Positions 47,341 through 58,923 of a DNA stretch of 64,000 bases are shown here, piece by piece (within the stretch, counting starts at the first letter, position 1; every line of letters begins with the position of its first letter). The notes beneath the pieces are model-generated. The model was not told the DNA's origin and ran no database searches. It worked only from the letters and a program-made list of their open reading frames with translations. Location of the stretch: NCBI GenBank assembly GCA_010909165.1, contig MU008215.1, positions 303,403 through 367,402 on the forward strand, written 5' to 3'. The translations under genes and the position numbers were made by a program. This DNA comes from Anthoceros angustus. Taxonomy: Eukaryota > Streptophyta > Anthocerotopsida > Anthocerotales > Anthocerotaceae.

Positions 47341-49139
47341 CTAGGGTGCCTTCGCTTGGAAGGCACCCAGGGCCGCATGCCCCTCCTCCTCCGCATCAAA
47401 GCCCGATACAAACCAATTGATTTGCTTCCCAATTCTGGTTGTCGCGAAGAGGAGGGTTCCTCGCCCCATCTTCATGTGAACGCTAACTTTGGCACAAGCA
47501 AAGAAGCCCTTGTCCCTTTCCTCCTCATGGTCTTGAGGCTTCCTCATCCGATGCCCTAGCTGCCGCCAATGGGACCATCCTCCTCATCCGAGGGTCCAAA
47601 CTCGCTTCTCTTCTTCCGCATTAGTAAAGGCAACCGTGGAAGGGCCTGCTTGTCCTCCAAAGACATCTCAGGTGCATTTTCATGGAGTCTAATCACGACA
47701 AAGAAACCTATAAAATGATCTTCCACCGCACATGGTTTTAACACAAGACATGTGTTACTTTTATCGACCTCTCAAATACACACCGATCATGTTAGAGAGA
47801 GTTGAGGGAAACATTTGCACTTACATTTTCAATTCGCCAGCATCCAAGAATTTCCTTGACAGATATACGTCACACTTCCCGTGAAAGTTTGCGGCCTTAG
47901 CACATACACATTGTAGTCATCGGTGTCGGTGGCAACCCTTCCACTGTAAGGCTTGGATGTGCACAAAACTGAACTCCGGTTCACCATCCACCACATCCAT
48001 TGTAGCCTGAGAACCCATCCCGCCCTAGCTCCTCGATTGTGCAAAGCACCATTGAACCCAAAATCCACAGCTTTAACAAGGAGTCCACACCATTGTGTCC
48101 TCTTGAGTTCCTCCGATTGCGTGAACAACCGTCTTTCTCCAACAAAACAACTTCATCAACGGCTTGTGTGCTGCTGGTGCACCGCCTCCTCATACGATAT
48201 AAGGAGATGGGATGGGATCCGGGAGGAGCCGAGACTTGGGAAGGCCAACCTTTTCCTGTGCCCTTGCGCTCCCTTTGCGAGCTTGGTTTCTCGAAACGTG
48301 GAACCAGACAGGACCCTTTGCCCCTCCAGCTATGCTCGGCCGCCCGCCTCCTTTCCTTCTTGAGTGTCGTTTCTTATGCCGCTTTGGCTTGTCCACAAGC
48401 TCACAGGATCGGCCGCGGCCAGCTCCTTCCGGCCGCCCACTTGCCATATCCGCTCTCACGAAATCACACAAGACGGGTCAAGGCGAATTGCCCATCCAAA
48501 ACAATGGTTGTGTGGGTTGAAGCGAAATACCAACCCTCCGCTGGCTGCACGATGGGTGGGGTTAGCAATTTGATGCTCGCCGCTCGAGACGGCCGACTTG
48601 GTCGCAGAGTGACGCTTCCCCGACAATTCCTTCACCGCGACACGAATTGCGAGCAAGGCGGGGAATTCTTGGTGCGGTGCGCAGTCGCGAATTGCCGGAG
48701 CGCGAGTTCTCGCCTCACAAGCACTTGTTGCCTTCCGAACCAGGTAAGGAAGAAGATGGCGTCGTTACGCTCACTTGTAGGTCGACAATAGACACCCGTG
48801 CTTATAATACGGACATGTGTCCGTATGGGAGGAAACCCTAAATTAGTTGCGAAGATGGAAACGCCGCTTTTACCGTGGTTAAAACCATAAATTGGAGCCT
48901 TTTCGATCCGCTAGATCAGTAATGATGCATGCCTTGCAAAATATTTTTATCACTTTACTTGCGAGAAGGATTGGCCTTTGTTGCTTTGGCTTTCAAGAAA
49001 CGTGAAACCCGTTTTCCACCCATTCAATGTTCCATACAAGCGGAATGTGAGAGAGGTACAACACACGAGAGCAAGAAAGCTATAGTTTGCGAGGTTGGCG
49101 ACTATTGGTGTCACCGGGCGAGGTCGTCAAGGTTCTAGA

Positions 49140-51520
49140 CCTCATCATGCGCAAGCTACGCACATTCTTCATGACGCCGAGGTGATACCACGTGCCCCTC
49201 ACTTCTATTACCCTTTGTAGTGAAACTTTACGGCAATGTGGGTCACGTGGTTGCCGATTCGGGACCGTGATGGCGATGTTCATTTTGGAGGCGAAGATGC
49301 CTCCCAATATCTCCGAGAGATCGATTCGGAAAGAAGAACCAAACGCGCCGAATTTTGCGCCAGATATGACTCGTTTGCGGCATGCATGCCTCAACCTTCT
49401 CAAAGAAAGTAAGCAATTACAATCGAGCATTGGTGACATGTTATAAAGCGTGAAGTGGAGTTCTCTGTGTGGACGCGCACTTCCGCATTGCGACAAATGT
49501 TCACTTCTTGAGTGCAGTCCAGGTGGAGGAGGACTCATCGGCTCGTGTGCCTCGCCTTCCTCCCACTCCAAGAAATATGAATCTCTAAATCGCAATGGAT
49601 AGAAGTCCTGGAGGGAGGGTACGGAAAGTGGCGAACGGGTGCGGGGTCCGAGGTCCGTTTAATGGAAATGCTAGTGGTGGAGAAGTGGACACCCAAATGT
49701 GGATGAAGAGAATGTTTTCCAGACACCACCCAAGACGAAGTCCACCTTCCTATCATCCAAACCTATGTCCGAGACGTTGCCCGAGAAGCGAACATGATAT
49801 CGGGTTCAAGCGCCGCCGCGTTTCTTTGCGTAAGAGAGGGGACGTGTGTTGCGATTTTGAAAACCATGTTGCAACAAATTGTGCATCCAAAAGTTCTCGC
49901 CCCTAGCCCAACATTGTACTTTCATTTGTCTCAATGATATCGTGATGCCCGGATAAGCATCGATCGATGGATGAACGGAAAAGCTCACAAGCATCGCACA
50001 AAAGGGTACAAGGAGCCACACAAGTATATGTTATTATGTATCGATGGAATGGATCAAAAAACGCCGCCCCCATATCTTAAGGTGGCGAAGGACTTAAAAG
50101 AGGACAAAGAAGATTACATGTAGTGGGTTGCATGATTCATAATTACACATTCAAGTAGGGCGATCTCCACTATGCGAATTTGAGGAATGATGCAAATTTG
50201 ACGATTTCTATTATACAGATGTGATCCTCACTTATGAAGGTTGCTTCCTAAAGTTTTATATTTGTAGGACAACACACAGGGAGAACAAGAATCAGCTCTT
50301 TGCTTACCTCAACATGCTCGTCGACCTAGGAACGTTTGAGAAGGTGAAGGTTGGTTTCTTCTTGGGCATACACACGATCAAGTCGACCAAATGTTTTCTT
50401 GTTTCTCGAAACATCTCAAAACACAAAGAGGCTAGAACCCTACCAACTATGCGGGGACATTTTGAGAATGTATACACCGAACCCAAGTGAAGGTGGTAAC
50501 GGAAGTTGCAGATTTCGCTCATTTGTGTGGCCCGGAGAAGGAGGTCGAAGTACAAAGCTGCAGATGGAAGTTGAACAACCTTCATTCCAACACCAGTTCA
50601 AAATTACCCAAGAAGACAAAGTGGACGGGAAAGGTAATCATTCGAGTAAACAATACTCGACTTCCATTGTGGGGAAATCAAGATGGCCTCGAGTTCTTGT
50701 GCCAGCCCACCATCATCGGCCCAACTCCCTTAATGGCATTGCAAAAGACAAGAAAGGGAGTGGAGGAGGCTTGAGTGCACGTGATGGCGAGATCACTTGA
50801 AGAAAGGGATGCTGAAGTTACCAACTTATGTGAATGTTGAGGGGAGTGGTGGGATGATTTGGAAGGATCAAGAGGAGATCGCAACGATTGTGGACCATAA
50901 CATCGGACTTGTTTTGAAAACCCGTGGAAGTGGTAATGATAGGGCGCGAAGCAAATGTGCCTCCCTTGCGGTTCGGATCTCTCCTTAAGCATTATATTGG
51001 ATGTACCACAACGGGACATGTACCTGGGAGCATATTAGAACGTTGAACTACATGAAGAGGAAGTGGAGAGGATGAATGGTGACATCATGGAGATTAAAAA
51101 AGATATGTTCATTGTAACGCCTTGTGAGGGCGATACTCACAATAGGGCGTTGTGGGTGGCCAAGGATGTTGGTGTCCACCTCACCGTCCCTGACCCCTAT
51201 TTCTTTGTGCGTATGGACCGAACACATGATGCTTTTGAAGGAAGTATGTAGGGAATACTTTCGTGTCCGATAGCGACATTGCAGCACCTTTGAAAGGCAA
51301 GGCGGAAAAGGTTTCAGCCTCCGAACATCCGAAGCTCTTCAGTAAAACCATTATTGTGTATGGGTTCTGACATCCGAAACATCTCTACGCAACAGACAAG
51401 AAAGCGATCAGAGAGAAATTGAATGCTCTTCGGCCTCATATCGTGCCCTCCACCCTAGATGCAGCTATCGATAGCGAAGATGATGGTGATGAAGCAGTCC
51501 TGACTGAGGAAGAAGGTTAA
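49140..51520 (+). pseudogene. DUF7869-type transposon-associated protein
   Basis: Motifs follow the order of this family across frames: SIDGMDQ-type CIDGMDQK (50038-50058), HVVGCMIHNYTFK (50125-50160), NLRNDANLTISII (50180-50215), RENKNQLFAYLNMLVDLGTF (50279-50340), and GHTHDQVDQMFSCFSKHLK (50365-50420). LPTMRGHFENVY (50440) follows. A C-terminal part at 51063-51270 reads CEGDTHNRALWVAKDVGV, the F/W-x-x-K-V-type module these proteins end with, then an acidic tail (AIDSEDDGDEAVLTEEE, 51465-51519). The N-part (49140-49900) is poorly defined. Proteins with this domain occur in plants and animals, in multi-copy and transposon-like form; their activity is not established as far as I know. Frameshifts every 60-150 bases. 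Confidence 0.7.
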
Positions 51521-52539
51521 GAGTCAGGCGAAGAGTGAGGATGTGATTCAGTTGGTTGGTACAAGATAAGTGAGATCTATTGGATGGTGTTGTCATGGCC
51601 AATGGGAAGACGGGAGCGTAGTATCAGGTTGTGAGTGAATTTTATTATCTCCCGTATCCCAAAGAAAATGTTATTACTACGGGCATGCGGGGCCCCCCTT
51701 ACATGAAACGGATCGATTTCTTCATTGAACATTCTCGCAGTGAAGTAGAGATCCCAAATCCCTAGGGTTCATCACACTTTGTTTCCCCAACCCTAGTTTG
51801 AGGCATGTTGCTCAAAGAACAGGACACGGGGGGATAAAAACTAAGTTCCTCCGCTCATGTGGACTAGGCAAACAGAGAATTCAGTTCTGTATGGCATCGG
51901 TTTGGACTGACGGGCGGCACCATCTCATTTAGATGTTGCAAGGAGAGCCGGGTCGTGGCTATGTGCAGATGCCGCCCCTAACCCCGACCGCCTCCTTGCA
52001 CATTCGAATGAGCAAGTGACCATGGCGCGCCGACAAAATGGGCGCCGGCATGCGCGCCTAACCTCTCACCCGAATCAACCACGGTATCCTGCATATTGCG
52101 AGGTGTTCAGCCGATGTTTTCCCTTTTCCAAAAGTCCATGCATTATAGCTTTTGGGTTGGCGAGGTCGTGAGGACATACATAAATAAGAATAATACTACA
52201 GCATTTATTCATACGCTGCATCTATGCACTTTGTTACAAGATGGGTCTCCATTCCCTTGAATCATGTATTGTGTCGTGCACCATTCTTGTCCAATTGTCA
52301 TCCATGGATCCTATGATCCACATGTTGAACACCATAATTTTTCAAGAGTTTTCCGCTAACTATGTCGCATAACCAATTTGGTACCCATCACGAACCCTGC
52401 TTCAGCGATATTGGCCTATAAATAGTTTGATAATGTATATTCAGCCTTCAAATATTAGCACGTTAAACCCACACCTTGCGTGAAATCATCTATGTAGCTT
52501 AATAAAATAGAGGCATATAGCTTTGATGATGCATGTAGG
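51521..52539. other. AT-rich spacer left of Copia-E
   Basis: No gene or repeat end recognised. Before the Copia-E insertion this sequence was continuous with 59135 onward, because the target duplication GTAGG ends at 52539 and repeats at 59130. Confidence 0.5.
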
Positions 52540-52757
52540 TGTTACGGTACTAAAATAATCTTACCGCTTAGGGTTATCCTGTCGGGTTAATTATAATGAT
52601 GGTTATTTATCCAAGGGTCACTTTCTAGCTTAAGGGTTGCCTAGATGTTTAGCACATAAGACCAACTAAGACACTATTTTTGTATTCATTGTTTATGCTC
52701 TTAATTAGATCGTGCTTCGTTTTTCTCTTGTACTCTGGCCATGGTTCTATCCGAACA
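52540..52757 (+). repeat. Copia-E 5' LTR
   Basis: 218 bp, TG...CA. It differs from the 3' LTR by a few indels (CTGTCGGG versus CCGGG, AATGATGG versus GACAGGG) within an otherwise identical 130-base right half. Confidence 0.95.
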
Positions 52758-52770
52758 TGGTATCAGAGCC
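52758..52770 (+). other. Copia-E primer binding site
   Basis: TGGTATCAGAGCC, complementary to the 3' end of initiator methionine tRNA, directly after the LTR. Confidence 0.92.
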
Positions 52771-53375
52771 TCGCTCTTTATGATCACCTTTAGATGATGA
52801 CCAGATCCGGAGGAACCCTAAAATACCCATACCTCGGCACGCTATGGAGTGAATATGATATTCACCTACGCTTTTGGATCGAGGCTATTGATGTTTTAGT
52901 CTGGTTAATGGACTGGTATCATCTCACACTAAATGGCAGCTACGATGATGTTGCCATTGTATCGTCACAACGTTTAAATCGGAGAGTTTGGACAAGTCTC
53001 GATTTCAATCTAAGATCTTAAAAGTCAAGACGCTAAGAGGAATTGAAGTATATTAAAATTGTAACCGATATTGGTGTTCGAAGAGTAACCGACTTCGGAA
53101 GAAATCACAATTATCCTAGGATAATTGAGGAGTCTACGGGCCTAATGCTACTCCTCCCCGCACACAATCATCGCACTTATAATTACAAGAATTCGGAAGA
53201 ATTATGAATGCAATTTCTAAATTCCTAATTCCAAAATGCCTTCATGGGCGACGAGGTCACGCCTGCAGAATCAAATTTCACCGCATGGTAGTAGACCCAG
53301 CTGCCGACATTCAGGAACTCACAGCAACAAAGAGTTGCTGCTTACACCCGACCATCTAGCTACAACCCATCACGG

Positions 53376-53855
53376 GTGTACATTGAAAGTAACGACGAGG
53401 AAATTGCAGAGTTATTCCCAGACAATTCTCCTCGGTCACCAGAAACTGTCGGTGTATACAGAGTCCTGAATGACCGCCTAGGCAGAACTGAAGAAATTCT
53501 GCTCAGGATCCTTGCCAGACAGGGCACGCAATCTGCAGAGAGATATGTTGAAGTAACCGACAGACTAGAAGCTCTTTCTAGGGAGGTCAACGGACGCCTG
53601 GAATTGCTCTCCCTAGAACTGCAACACATAACAGAGCTTATATCAAATATAACCTGGCCGAGATACCTCACTGTCAGATGCCCCGACCGCAAAGAATGTT
53701 TTGAGACTGATTCCCACCTCGAGAGCCGATCATCTCATTGGAAAGTGACGGAATCGCCATGCTGGAGGCTGGCATGCCGAGATATCGTTGCCAGGATCAG
53801 CGGCTTTTCGCAGGAAGAGATGCCTCAAGGCAATGTGTCTTTCCTGCTCCCGTGA
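53376..53855 (+). CDS. Intact 159-aa coiled-coil ORF in the Copia-E leader
   Basis: It lies between the PBS and gag. Residues 25-95 form an amphipathic, probably coiled-coil helix (VLNDRLGRTEEILLRILARQ, LEALSREVNGRLELLSLELQ). The N-terminus is acidic (NDEEIAELFPDN). The C-terminal third has no clear fold. It is uninterrupted, while all other coding parts of this element are broken, which suggests later damage elsewhere or another origin. No known domain is recognised. It could be an upstream ORF, a gag extension or captured sequence. Confidence 0.45.
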   Translation: MYIESNDEEIAELFPDNSPRSPETVGVYRVLNDRLGRTEEILLRILARQGTQSAERYVEVTDRLEALSREVNGRLELLSLELQHITELISNITWPRYLTVRCPDRKECFETDSHLESRSSHWKVTESPCWRLACRDIVARISGFSQEEMPQGNVSFLLP

Positions 53856-54084
53856 CACTTCGCTGCATCAACCGCCACATTACCTGTCAATTAGGGTTTT
53901 CTAATCTTGTTTTGCGTAATGAAGCTTAAGATTAGGGTTCACACTAGGTAACGCTCAATTACCGCTTCACATTAGAGTTTCTTCGTGAAGAATCCTGAGT
54001 TTGTCGGTGATTGTTAGTCCCCTAGTCTCTCTGTTCTTTTGTGCAGTATCTTCTGCACATTACACAACAGGAAGATTAGTAAGC

Positions 54085-54900
54085 ATGACTAACGTCCCAC
54101 ACCTCCTCCTCCGAACCTATACCCCAACCTTTACATCCGAGTTAAAGGAAAAGGATAGGTTTAATGGTTATAAGTATGAAGTCTGGAGAGTGAGGATGAA
54201 GTCCACACTGCTAGCCAGAGGTGTTTGGGGTATAGTGGATGGGTCCATCCCCGAACCTGACCCCTCTAATACCGAAGGAGAGAAGGACAGATGGGCTCAT
54301 GCCAAGAGCGCCCATGGCACTCGGTAGGTGGCCTGCGTAAGACATGATTCAAGAATTGAATTCCTCACCAAAGCAAGTGAGATATGGAAATGATATCTAA
54401 TCAATATGAAGTAAGGAATGTCCTTACCTTATGTGCACTCGTGCAAGAATTCTATGGACCGAAAATGAGGGAAGGAGATAAAGTACTTGCTCACACCAAG
54501 AAGCTCGACATCTTCGAGCACAACCGCAGTGCATAATCGGATGGATGAAGTAGACGCCATTGCATTGCTCCAGCCTTCCCCTAGTTATCGTAATTTTGTA
54601 TCCGCACATAATGTCCCTATCCCACAGCCCAAGCCGGTAAGACTTCAACTCTCACCTTAGACGAGTGATTGGCGCCTGCTCCGTGAAGAGCAGAGCAGCT
54701 TATGTCGTGGTCCGGATCTAAGTCCAAAGTCGACGTAGTGCTCACTTTCCGTGGAAGGCAAGGCGAGGGCAAACCTAAGATAGCACTCACAATCAAGGCT
54801 CCCGACATGATGCGTGACCCTCTAATTCCAATTTTAACAAGCGCAGTGTACTTGTAATTGGTGTGGCATACCGGTCATTGGGCCTGGATTGTCGAAAGAA
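54085..54900 (+). pseudogene. Copia-E gag with zinc knuckle
   Basis: It opens MTNVPHLLLRTYTPTF (ATG 54085), then DRFNGYKYEVWRVRMKSTLL and RGVWGIVDGS. A frameshift near 54325 follows. The UBN2 part continues with LVQEFYGPKMREGDKVLAHT (54435-54500). The nucleocapsid knuckle is at 54846-54893 (CNWCGIP then GHWAWDC in another frame). It is close to Copia-A and Copia-D Gag. Confidence 0.82.
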
Positions 54901-55394
54901 AAGGCCGGGTGAGCCTCGAAGCCTACCAGACTGGCACCCACCGTGAATCTATGATAAACGGGCGATTCAAGTAAGCTCTTGTAAAATCTGATGCTTGTCC
55001 ACATCCACGGAGACAAGACACTGGTACTCTAGACTCAGTGACTTCACATCTTTGGGATGAATCCTCTTCACTTCGAGTATTCAACCAATGTTGACAGAGT
55101 GTACTTAGGAGATGAATGAAAACACAAGCTTGCGCATCCAAGGACAAGGATGCTGCACCTTTCGCTTGAGTGATGGGACAATTCTAACGGCAGATGTTTG
55201 TGCCACATGGCAAAGAATTGTCTTGAGCGTTTCAAACTCAAGATTTTTGAGCTCACCTCCTGATGATTGTTGTTGTCTTTAAAGACTTCTCCAGCCCATC
55301 CGCCTTCCGTGCCATTCAAGAACATGATTTGTATCGCCTTACTTACTTGTGTACCGGGTCACCGTAACAAGGCATATTCAACAAGTGTTTAACC

Positions 55395-56160
55395 TTACGC
55401 AAGACAACAGAATTCACACTGTGGCATGCCCGCTTGGGACATGTCAACAGAACACTATGGCTGCTATGTCAAAGTCTACATGCTTCGGGAGCCCTTACCA
55501 TCTTGCTTGAAGGAGCTACCGCTATGTGAAACATGCGCTCGCCATGTAAGGAATGCCCCTTCCTTCGCCTCCCCGCCGCTGTAACCACTCAGCCTCCTTG
55601 ACCTTGTTCACTCGACATCTCCGCCGCCTGTGTCTGGCCACTTGAGGCGAATATTATCACCATCATCGATGACTATATACACATGGACTTTCCCTATGAA
55701 ACGCAAGAATGAGACCTTTGCCTTATTTCGTGATTGGTTACTCTTGGTACAAATGCAAACCGGCCTTCTTCTCAAGGTCTTCCGATCCGATAATGGGACA
55801 GAGTTTGTCAACCATTCGCTCACCAAATTCCGAACAAGGCATTATCCATCAATTGATAGTTCCTTACACGCAAGAATGTAATGGTGTTGTCAACGCAAGA
55901 ACCGAGACTCATGGGAATGACTCGAGCTATGTTGTTATGGTCGTTTACCTTCCTCCTATTGGGCTGAAGCCGTTGTCACCTCCACATACATATTGAATGA
56001 TTGCCCACTAGCTCCCTCACGGACACCTTTTGAGCTTGTTTGGAAACGGAAGCCAAGTCTTCTCCACCTTAGGATTTTTGGATCCAAAGCCTATGCATAC
56101 ATTCCCGCAAAAGCGAAGTTAGATGATCGCCTCACGCCTTACCTTTATTGACAGGAGCAT
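55395..56160 (+). pseudogene. Copia-E integrase remnant
   Basis: The zinc-binding start TLWHARLGHVNRTL is at about 55418. The core has IIDDYIHMDFP (55663), then FRSDNGTEFVNHS (55780, second catalytic Asp) and a decayed PYTQ(E)CNGVVNARTE (55860, from PQQNGVAERxNRT). The C-terminal part has YILNDCP(L) and a following TPFELVW (56010-56045). Confidence 0.82.
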
Positions 56161-56639
56161 GTAAAAGCATATGTTTTAGATCAAACCTCTTTACAACTGG
56201 TCCTAGCATGGAGTGTCATTTTGTTGAACTCTCGCAGCTCGCTGGCAGCGATGACCGATCCGGTCGCCAAAGATCACCGATGAACTTGACAAACCCGCCG
56301 GACTGCTTTCCTTATATCCCGAGGACATGGGCATCATCATATGCTTGAAGACTTGGCTGACCTACATCCTCCAGATGACCTGGATGCTAATCGTTATGCT
56401 CAACCAGCACCTTTGCCAGCTGATGAGGATGTGTTGCTTGACATCCCTCCAAAGACCGCAAAGATGAAATCAATTCTAGGCCATCATCCGGATTGACATG
56501 GACATTAACCGGATGAGCGTAACCTATGAGCAGCAAGCCGATGATCACAATGGTTTACCTGGAAATTATGATCTCCAGCCTGCTAATGCTGATCCTCCCC
56601 CTGTGGCCATGGCTCCTTCAGAGAACGATGATGGCCCAC

Positions 56640-58260
56640 GCCGATCATCTCGCCACGTGCCTCCACCTTCGTAATGGAAAGAACCCGTGATATCAACTGC
56701 TGACTTTCGCCATTGTAGGAGTCTATCTCTACTCCACTTGTTCCACCGTAACCGCTTAATCTCACATCAAGCTTTTATCGGTCCTCGACAAAGAGAAATG
56801 GAAATTTGCAAAGTGATGACAGTACAAATTAATTAAAATGGGATATGGCGCTTAGTTCCTGCACTGCTAATGTGAAGCCTATCACATGCAAATGGGTATT
56901 CAAGCATAAGCTCAATGCGATGGACAAATAGCAAGATACAAAGCACGACTGCGGCTCGCGCTTCACGCAAGTTGCGTGCCTTGACTATCGTGAGACTTTT
57001 CTCCACTCGTGCTCCTCGCCTTTATCTTGCCCTTGTACCGAAAGTATGATCTTGAATTACAAAGCAGATGGACGCCTCAGACCGCTTTCTACACGGCATA
57101 CTTGAGGAAGAATCGATATATGGAACTGTAAGGTTATGCGGATCCCGTGACACCCGACCACGTGTCGTCATTAAATGTTTATATGGTTTAAAGCAAAGTG
57201 CCGAACGATGGTACAAACGATGTGACAAGGCTCTCAAAGCTTGGCTTGGCCAATGTGCAGCAGATTCTAATGTATATGTCCCATGTAAAGGTGCAACTTA
57301 CGTGATTCTTGCCCTTTATGTGGACGACGTGATTCTTGCCGCCAATGATACACCGCTAGCACAAGTCAAAACATGTTAGGACAAACTTTCGAAATGACCG
57401 ATAGTGGAGACCTTCTATTCGCTTAGGTATTCAAGTTGAGGGTTCGCTCAGAGGTTGCTCATTATCCATCAACACAAATACATAGCGTAAATTCTACACA
57501 AGTTTAACATGGGCCAGCTCATCCAAATACACCTGTGTGCCGTGGGTGCAAAGCTCACACGATATGAGTGCTCTACCACGTGTCGACTAACCGACATGCG
57601 TGACGCTCACCGCCATGCATGTTGTTAATTTTGTTAGCAATTGACACGCCCGTATATCCAACACCGGCCAAGACAAAGATTACGCTTTTGAGCACCTCGT
57701 CATGCACATCGGACACAAGTAAACGATCTTCCGCTATCTAAAAGGGACACATTTCATAGGGCTCCCACAGAGCAAAGGGACAAGGGCACTTATCTTTGCT
57801 GTGGCTTCACCGACGCAGATCGGGCTTCTACGCAATGATTCTCGTAAAAGCTTGTCGACATATGCTTTTCTCCTATCCCAAGTCGTCAACTCGGAGCTGC
57901 AAAAGCGTATCAAGATGCCCCTGCCCAAAGACAGTAGGCCGAATATAAGTCCTTAACAGATGCCACAAAAGAAGTTGAATGGGAACGGCTTTCCAAGACA
58001 TTGGTGAATCACAGGAAGGACCCACTCACCTCTTCTGCGACAATCAATCCGCCATTGCCTTGGTTGCCAACCCTCGCTTTCATGCTCGTACGAAACACAT
58101 AGAAGTACACCACCATTACGCTGTGGATGTCAGAGAGGGGAATAGTCAAGATTCTCTATGTCCCCACAGAGGAAAAACATGCAGATATCCTCAAAGGCAC
58201 TACCCAAGGACAAACATCTCAAACATATGGAGGGACTAGGTCCGATTGACTATCCAGTGA
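56640..58260 (+). pseudogene. Copia-E reverse transcriptase and RNase H
   Basis: The RT start has ITCKWVFKHKLNAMDK (56883) and a CLDYRETF motif (56980). The open stretch 57068-57379 carries MDASDRFLHGILEEE, CLYGLKQSAERWYKR and LALYVDDVILAAND (catalytic YVDD). RNase H follows with a decayed DADWASD (57810), SLTDATKEVEWER (57945) and CDNQSAIALVANPRFHARTK (58038). It ends KILYVPTEEKHADILKG (58150-58200). Confidence 0.88.
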
Positions 58261-58435
58261 TTTCAAGCCAAAGTGAAAGGAGTACTTACGGTGAGGCCTT
58301 CCGTCCTCGACAAGTTGTTGTTTTCTCTAGCGTATGTCCTCGCTCAAACAAAGGATGAGGTTAGTTGATCTTAACAAAGAAGAACACCAAGCTTAGCAAT
58401 GTGGATGAAGCTCCACGACAACCTAATCACCTTAG

Positions 58436-58726
58436 TTGTCGCTCTCCCGCCTCCTCCTGCTTTTTCTTCAACCTCCGAGAAGCTCATCACCTCGAGGCTT
58501 GATCAAACCAAATACACCGACGATCCTCCTTAGGCTCCTCATCTTTACCGGGCGCCCAGAGACTAATGTTCGCATCTTCCATCCGCCTATGCCGACACTC
58601 GAGCCCAACATGGCGCTCGCCCCCCGTTTCCTTCGCCGGCCCGAACCTTCGCTTACTGGCCGCTTGATCCTCTTGTTCCCTTCTCCACCGCCGCCTTTGT
58701 CGTTGTTCATCTCTCTCGCATCGTGA
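58436..58726 (+). CDS. Extra ORF between RNase H and 3' LTR of Copia-E
   Basis: 96 aa, rich in Leu, Pro and Arg, in the same place as the 149-aa ORF of Copia-A. No domain is recognised and the two do not clearly match, so coding status is doubtful. Confidence 0.22.
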   Translation: MSLSRLLLLFLQPPRSSSPRGLIKPNTPTILLRLLIFTGRPETNVRIFHPPMPTLEPNMALAPRFLRRPEPSLTGRLILLFPSPPPPLSLFISLAS

Positions 58727-58923
58727 TCACCGTAATCCCGACAAGCATATGCAGGCACAGCGTGAGGAGCGCAACGCAGTCGGTGACATATTTGTAGCCA
58801 TGGGGATCACCGGGCGCAATCGAAAGGCCGCTGATGGAGCGTAATGGCTTACACCACGCGCTCCTTGTGACCGCCCGCCTGCTACTGGATGCTCTTCCCA
58901 AGCTCGCCTCGCTTAAGGGAGGG

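Larger units (their letters stand above)
44480..48800 (-). pseudogene. ParB-like domain plus N4/N6-type DNA methyltransferase gene
   Basis: The minus strand carries two recognisable domains in one orientation. A ParB/sulfiredoxin-like domain lies in the open stretch 46468-47049 (193 aa) and ends KYVMGVLGGNHTYAAMKHL, matching the G-x-H-R/T-x-x-A core of that fold. A beta-class DNA amino-methyltransferase lies at 44830-45420: VMHGVEELHMVREAMRKW, KANMHVTKEAMTVEYITVV, KLIKNFSKR, then SAM motif I DVCGSGTT (44919-44942) and CIVIDKRCEFIP. Motif IV (D/S-P-P-W/Y) is expected near 45393-45401 but reads IVDGWVF, so the catalytic prolines look deleted. Upstream, 47050-48800 gives a long basic, low-complexity N-part (KPKRHKKRHSRRKGGGRP, 48350-48400) and a 47829-48128 segment (YNVYVLRPQTFTGSVTYI). 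At least eight frameshifts. Likely transposon-encoded. Confidence 0.65.

Noticed and set aside
47829-48128. Second methyltransferase domain (YNVYVLRPQTFTGSVTYI)
   Set aside because: Some likeness to the region after motif IV, but no motif I or IV can be placed; left as part of the N-terminal region of the ParB-methyltransferase gene.
48039-48791. 250-aa plus-strand ORF
   Set aside because: Antisense to the N-part of the ParB-methyltransferase gene, low-complexity, no recognisable domain.
52758-52770. Possible tRNA gene at the TGGTATCAGAGCC sequence
   Set aside because: Only the 3' complement of tRNA-iMet is present; it is the primer binding site next to an LTR.
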